64,000 nucleotides of DNA. It comes from Adineta vaga. Lineage: Eukaryota > Rotifera. Under the pieces are notes generated by a model. The model was not told the origin of the DNA. It saw only the letters and a list, made by a program, of their open reading frames with translations, and ran no database searches. How positions within the stretch are numbered: the stretch's first letter is position 1; every line of letters begins with the position of its first letter. The stretch spans positions 7,316,001 to 7,380,000 of the forward strand of contig CP075497.1 of assembly GCA_021613535.1 (NCBI GenBank), read 5' to 3'. The position numbers were made by a program, and so were the translations under genes. Of this stretch, positions 59,591 through 64,000 are shown piece after piece.

Positions 59591-60691
59591 ATGATGAAAG
59601 TTGGTGAAGTCTTTTTGCCTGATGATCAGGATTTTCGTCAATTTAAAAGCGAATGTACAACTGATCAAGGATGGACAGTCTGTTATGATAAATCGTCATG
59701 TCGTGTAGCAACAAAGAAAAATGCTTCGTCTCAATTCGATGTTATTCGTGTAAGATTATTTTATTGATTAATTAAATTAAATTAATTATCACATTCGTTT
59801 TGTTTATCTAGGTTCAATCGGAATTCACTGGTATATCAGGTGAATTACTCTATGATGTTCTTCATGATGGACAATTTCGTTCAACATGGGATACAGCTAT
59901 GTTAGAATGTTATGAAATTTGTTATGTTTTACCGAATAGTGATATAGGCTATTATTCACGTATGAAATTATTTATAGATTTTTCTGGAAAAGTTTTTATT
60001 CGAATCATTTGCGTTCTAGTTAAAAGTCCTACACCATTTAAAAATCGTGATTTTGTAACGCAACGTTGTTGGTTAGATTTTGGACATAACAGTGAGAAAT
60101 ATATTATTAATCATTCTGTTAATCATCTTGTATGTATTTTCTTAAAGAATATTTCATATCCAATTTGAATCTATCTTTAGCGTGAACCACCGCGTAAAAA
60201 TTGTGTTCGTGGAATTTCATATTTAACCGGTTATTTAATTGTACCAACAGGGCCAACATCATGTACGTTTTATTATATGACTCAATCTGATCCTGGAGGT
60301 TTGTTCGTTGTATATGAAAAGAAAAGATCATTAGTTCTATGTTTGCTTTAGGTAGTTTACCAGCTTGGCTAGTGAATAAAGTGTCAAAAGTACTCGTACC
60401 AAAAGTAAGTATAACTAATTCTATTAGAAAAACAGTGATATGTGTCTTGTTTTCTTGTAGTTAATGAAGAAATTGGCTAAAGCTTGTACAAAATATGATA
60501 AATGGAAAGCAACCAATCAACCACATCATAAACCATGGTTGAATCCCGAGCAGATGACACTTCCTCGTTACAATCCTAACGAAATCGGTACATTCGATGT
60601 TAATGAAACTTTAACAGCTTCAGCAAATACTGGTGAAGCAAATGTCGGTGAAAATGCAGTTGAAATTGATAGTTTTGTGAAAGACGATTAA
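59591..60691 (+). CDS. STARD10: START-domain lipid-transfer protein, STARD10-like
   Basis: Six exons: 59591-59749, 59812-59959, 60020-60129, 60181-60298, 60352-60404, 60461-60691; 272 aa. The START fold is recognisable throughout: FLPDDQDFRQFKSECTTDQG, ELLYDVLHDGQFRSTWD, NSDIGYYS, KNRDFVTQRCW, REPPRKNCVRG, TGYLIVPTGP, SLPAWLVNKVS. The C-terminal KWKATNQPHHKPWLNPEQ is characteristic of STARD10, a phosphatidylcholine/ethanolamine transfer protein. The third intron removes a hydrophobic run that would otherwise sit inside the START domain. The tail is acidic and polar, as in STARD10. Confidence 0.9.
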
Positions 60692-61198
60692 ATTTTTATT
60701 CTTCTGTGATATATTCAAGGTGACGGGATTCTTTCTCTATGCGAATTCATATTCTCAAAGGTTATTGTCACTGATATACTTATTTTTTTTCCAAAATTCA
60801 AGCTTGTTAAATTACTATGGATATGCGTAAACATCTTCGTTCTGTCTTTCTCCGTCATTTTTCTCTTTCTTTTTTCTTTATTGTCAACTACAGAATGTTG
60901 TGCGCCATAATGCCTGTACTGTGTGGGTCGTATGGAAGAGGAGTGACTAAATAAACTCGTCAGTAAAAAAAAAGCAACAAGAAGAGGACGACGACGATGC
61001 TGATGACGACGCTGATGAAACAAGAAAAAAATTTTACTATTAAATGACATTGAAATCAAGAAGGAGAGAACCGTAAGCAGTGTGGCAGCAAAAATAAGAA
61101 CGTGAAAAACTTTATGATTCACAAAAACTTAGTTTTATACTAATCTCTTCTCTTTTCAACGTTTAATAAGCGAATAAAAAAGAAATCATTTTCATTCT

Positions 61199-61771
61199 AT
61201 GTCTTGTCGAAATATTCTCCTTGGTTGTCTTATATTTGCTACACTTGTCATACCAATTGTACAATTATCCTTTGGTTTTCATTTTATTAATACACCAGAA
61301 CAATGTCCAATTCAACGTGATATTATGTTATTAATGGCGATCGGTGGCGTCTTTCAAGCGATATTTTTTGCTGCAAGTTTTGGTTTTCTTTATAAAGTTA
61401 CACCATCAAAATATAAGCAAAACAAACATCAATCAGCAGCACAACAAAGTGCCAAAGGCAACAATCGAGCATCTTCGATAATCATAGGTAAAATATTCAT
61501 GTTTTTCTATTTATCTTAATTCTTGATGGTTTTAGGTTGTATTACGGGTATCCTTGGTGCATGTGCTATCGTATTTTTTGTTGTTTTACAAGTCCAAGTA
61601 TATTCAATCTTTTCAACTGTCAAATCGGATAACGCAAGTGATCCATCGTATTGCTTTTTTACTATTTTCTCCAGTGCGTTCGGTTTGATTATTGCCACTT
61701 ATGTGGCATTTGTATTACTTTTTATAGTTGGTTTTATATTATTGTGTGGAATTTGTGCACCGAAAAAATAA
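61199..61771 (+). CDS. TMEM272-like four-TM protein, copy 2
   Basis: Two exons, 61199-61487 and 61536-61771; 174 aa. Four TM helices: LLGCLIFATLVIPIVQLSFG, MLLMAIGGVFQAIFFAASFG, ILGACAIVFFVVLQVQVYSI and FGLIIATYVAFVLLFIVGFI. An EQCPIQRDI loop follows TM1, a Lys/Gln-rich cytoplasmic loop lies between TM2 and TM3, and C.F...FS is before TM4. The CPIQ loop followed by a Gly-Gly helix matches the copy at 54955-55632 and TMEM272-type proteins. Function unknown. Confidence 0.65.
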
Positions 61772-62659
61772 TTTATTGAAATATTTCCTTTGTAAAATAA
61801 GAATTCTCTAGAAAATCATCGCGATCAGATGCAGTTTGTAATAAAAAAAGAAAACTAGGAAATCTTTCTTTTGTTTTCTTTCATTCTTAAAGATAATTCA
61901 ATTAACGATGTCATGCAAAAAACTTTCTTTGAATTCAGTTATATCAAATAGAATGTTCCTTATAATGATGATGTTATTGACAATGATTGCTAATTCAATT
62001 CACATGTAGATAAAAATTTACTATGAGAAAACGATGTTTTCACGAATAACATGATTCAATGAAAAATCATGTATTCTCTACTACCATTCATTTTTCCGAG
62101 GTGATGTCTAGTTAACATGATTTCCCAGAAGATCAACGAAAAGATTCACAATTGTACTTGTAATGAAAGAGATGACAAAAGTTGAATAGTAAAAAGATCT
62201 CTTCAACAATTCGACTGATATAAAAATATAACCGAAAATGTTTCTCCGTGAATGACTTTGAAATGAAGAAAAGTCGTGTTTATCAATAGTGACTTTCTCA
62301 TAAATTAGTAATTTCCAATAAAAATCTGACAAGGTTGAAAAAATAAATTTAAAAATGAAAGAACTTACTTTCTGACTTGTTGATATTAATCAATAGAAAT
62401 GAAAATTTTCTAACTGTTGAAATATATTTATTGATTGAAAGAACATTTAACTATTTCTATAGAATTTAACTATATCGAGCGTGTGTATTCCGATAAACGA
62501 TCGAACAGTAAACAGATGAAATAACAAAAAGAAAGAAATCAAACTATAAAATCATTGATAAAAGACTCAGATATTACTGATTTTCATTAAAAAGAAGGTT
62601 CTTATTCCGAAGATCTCAAGATAAATAGCGATATACTATCAAGTGGATTTATTTGAATA
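61772..62659. other. Intergenic
   Basis: AT-rich spacer between two plus-strand genes. The minus-strand frame at 62108-62332 is short and without support. Nothing else seen. Confidence 0.45.
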
Positions 62660-63654
62660 ATGTCAAGAAATTGTGACTATTATGGTAAGTTAATGTTTTC
62701 AGATGACAAATGATGTCTTCAATAATTTGTTTCCGAGTTGCTATGAAATCAAAGTTTTAGTAACGATGATTGTCAATTAATAATATGCTTTAATAGCAAA
62801 AGAAAAAAAAAGAAAGTAAAATAAAATATAATAGAAGAATTTTAATAGAAAGAGAAAATAAAATGCATATAAATTCTCGATAGTCAATGAAATCAATCAT
62901 TATATTTATATCGAGCGAAGAGGGTTGATATACTTATTCTTTGCAGAATCATCACCACGTACTGTTATTCCTGCGAATAAATATCATTCAGAAGAACATC
63001 AAATGGCTCGAGTGTATGTTTAGATCTATATACATATATATATATGTATCTTTACTCTATATGAATATTCTCAATTTCATTTAGAAATGTTGTTGTTATA
63101 CAACCAGGTAAAAGTGTTTGGCGTTTTGAACATTCATGGTCGCATTCACTTTATTCTTGTTGTACGGATGTTAAAGAATGTAAGTGTAGATATGAATAGA
63201 AAGAGTGAAGAGAAAATCGATTACCGTTGAAATTATTTAGGTTGTTATGCATTCTTTTGTCCATGCTGTTTCGAATGTGATATATCTAAACGTGCAGGTG
63301 AAAGTAGGTGGATATGTATGTGTCCTGGTGCAAGATTTGCACTTCGATCAAAGATTCGTACTGCATTCCGCATCGAGGTAATTTGTCTTTGTAAAGATAA
63401 TCTTAGTTGAGAAAAAAAAACATAGTTTTTCTTGCAATCATACGAAGATTAAATTCCATATAGTTAAAAGTTCTTGTCGCTGAAGTTTTGCCTCTAAATC
63501 TATCTTCTACTCTTTTATTATTTTTACCATTAATGGGATTTTCGTTGTTGTTGTTTTTTAGGGTGATTTAATTCATGATTGTTGCGCTACAACATTTTGT
63601 GGTTGTTGTGCATCCATTCAACTTAAGCGCGAACTTCATTATCAAGGTCTTTAA
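62660..63654 (+). CDS. PLAC8/cornifelin-like Cys-rich protein, copy 2
   Basis: Five exons: 62660-62684, 62947-63013, 63085-63179, 63241-63377, 63562-63654; 138 aa. A polar N-terminus is followed by the PLAC8 domain: SLYSCCTDVKECCYAFFCPC, FECDISKRAG, a RFALRSKIRTAF segment in the place of the usual R..IR.+YGI, then GDLIHDCCATTFCGCCASIQ and a short LKREL ending. It is more diverged than copy 1 at 53814-54339 (YGI motif changed) but keeps the Cys clusters. None of its exons is long enough to be seen as a gene alone. Role unknown. Confidence 0.75.
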
Positions 63655-63821
63655 TAAAATATTCACGTATGATTATCTTTATCTAAGTCCACTTCTATGT
63701 CTACCAAATAACAAGTCCTTATTTGATGCAAACAAATTCTGTTTTACAATACTTTTATTTTAATGTACAGAGTATATATTTATATAAAAATAAACATGCT
63801 CGATTACTTGATGTCTAGTGT

Positions 63822-64000
63822 TCAAAGTTGATTCAGACATGATTGTGCATCATATAATGATTGAGAACATTGTCGTTGAAAAAACAATTTCTTTAAATTA
63901 AGTTCGACAGATGATAATATGCGTTTATTAAACAATGTTTCCAAAGCTGTCCACATATAAGTTTGATAGAATTCATTTTTTGGTAGTTTGAAAGCTGTTG
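63822..64000 (-). CDS. 3' end of an unknown gene (continues beyond window)
   Basis: Minus-strand frame open from the window edge to a TGA at 63822-63824, about 59 codons. It reads TAFKLPKNEFYQTYMWTALE, then NKRILSSVELNLKKLFF and a Cys/Ser/Gln ending (QCSQSLYDAQSCLNQL). Amphipathic, non-repetitive composition suggests real coding sequence. No family recognised. It is convergent with the PLAC8-like gene, 167 bp apart. Confidence 0.55.
   Translation of the reverse strand, partial: TAFKLPKNEFYQTYMWTALETLFNKRILSSVELNLKKLFFQRQCSQSLYDAQSCLNQL

Noticed and set aside
60715-61122. 135-codon minus-strand open frame with a hydrophobic start
   Set aside because: Over half is Arg/His/Ser low complexity from GAC/GAT-rich DNA; it lies in UTR and promoter sequence between two supported genes.
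1-64000. tRNA, rRNA and CRISPR elements
   Set aside because: Searched by eye for T-loop motifs, rRNA-like GC islands and spaced repeats; none was convincing. A covariance-model scan would be decisive.

Overview
The window looks like nuclear DNA of a small, AT-rich, intron-rich animal; a bdelloid rotifer is my best guess. The genes have metazoan families (cohesin RAD21, lamin B receptor with a Tudor domain, STARD10-like, Rab5, Piwi, muscle-type myosin light chain). They are packed on both strands, and almost all are cut by 40-80 bp GT-AG introns. Single genes look bacterial in origin or in gene form, as is well known for bdelloids. Species and coverage cannot be read from the sequence. Exon junctions were worked out by hand from splice motifs and reading-frame phase; for every multi-exon gene listed as intact, the joined exon length is a whole number of codons.

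Layout. 1-5.6 kb: two tandem MFSD6-like transporters (the first cut by the window edge). 6.4-7.7 kb: a type II membrane protein. 9.7-11.6 kb: a bacterial-type PLP decarboxylase. 11.7-13.2 kb: a Ser/Thr-rich unknown. 14.1-17.9 kb: a complete 19-exon Piwi. 19.3-23.8 kb: a 10-exon gene joining a RAD21-like segment to a three-domain GARS-AIRS-GART protein whose catalytic motifs are eroded. 24.2-24.8 kb: a TIL-inhibitor pseudogene. 25.6-28.7 kb: an EF-hand NADPH oxidase with a GC-AG intron and a frame break. 29.3-31.7 kb (minus): RAD21 itself. 32.1-32.8 kb (minus): a phytanoyl-CoA dioxygenase-like gene with a frame break. 34.7-35.4 kb: myosin regulatory light chain. 35.6-37.1 kb (minus): lamin B receptor. 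37.6-38.3 kb (minus): a four-TM unknown. 38.5-47.5 kb: an array of five related secreted helical proteins, the last two head to head. 47.8-50.8 kb (minus): F-box protein, small type I membrane protein, MORN protein. 52.1-53.6 kb: Rab5-like and a second type I membrane protein. 53.8-57.9 kb (minus): a PLAC8-like, a TMEM272-like and a claudin-like tetraspan gene. 59.6-61.8 kb: STARD10-like and a second TMEM272-like gene. 62.7-63.7 kb: a second PLAC8-like gene. 63.8-64 kb (minus): the 3' end of an unknown gene.

The most striking item is the RAD21/GART-like gene. One uninterrupted exon encodes both a segment homologous to the STAG-binding region of RAD21 (authentic RAD21 lies about 6 kb away, on the other strand) and the start of a GARS domain. 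All ten exons keep frame over about 1,284 codons, although signature residues in all three purine-synthesis domains are changed, including the formyltransferase catalytic histidine. This reads as a maintained pseudoenzyme with a possible chromatin-linked role. The second candidate is the array of five secreted helical proteins, two of which carry a coiled-coil/hydrophobic-hairpin insertion.
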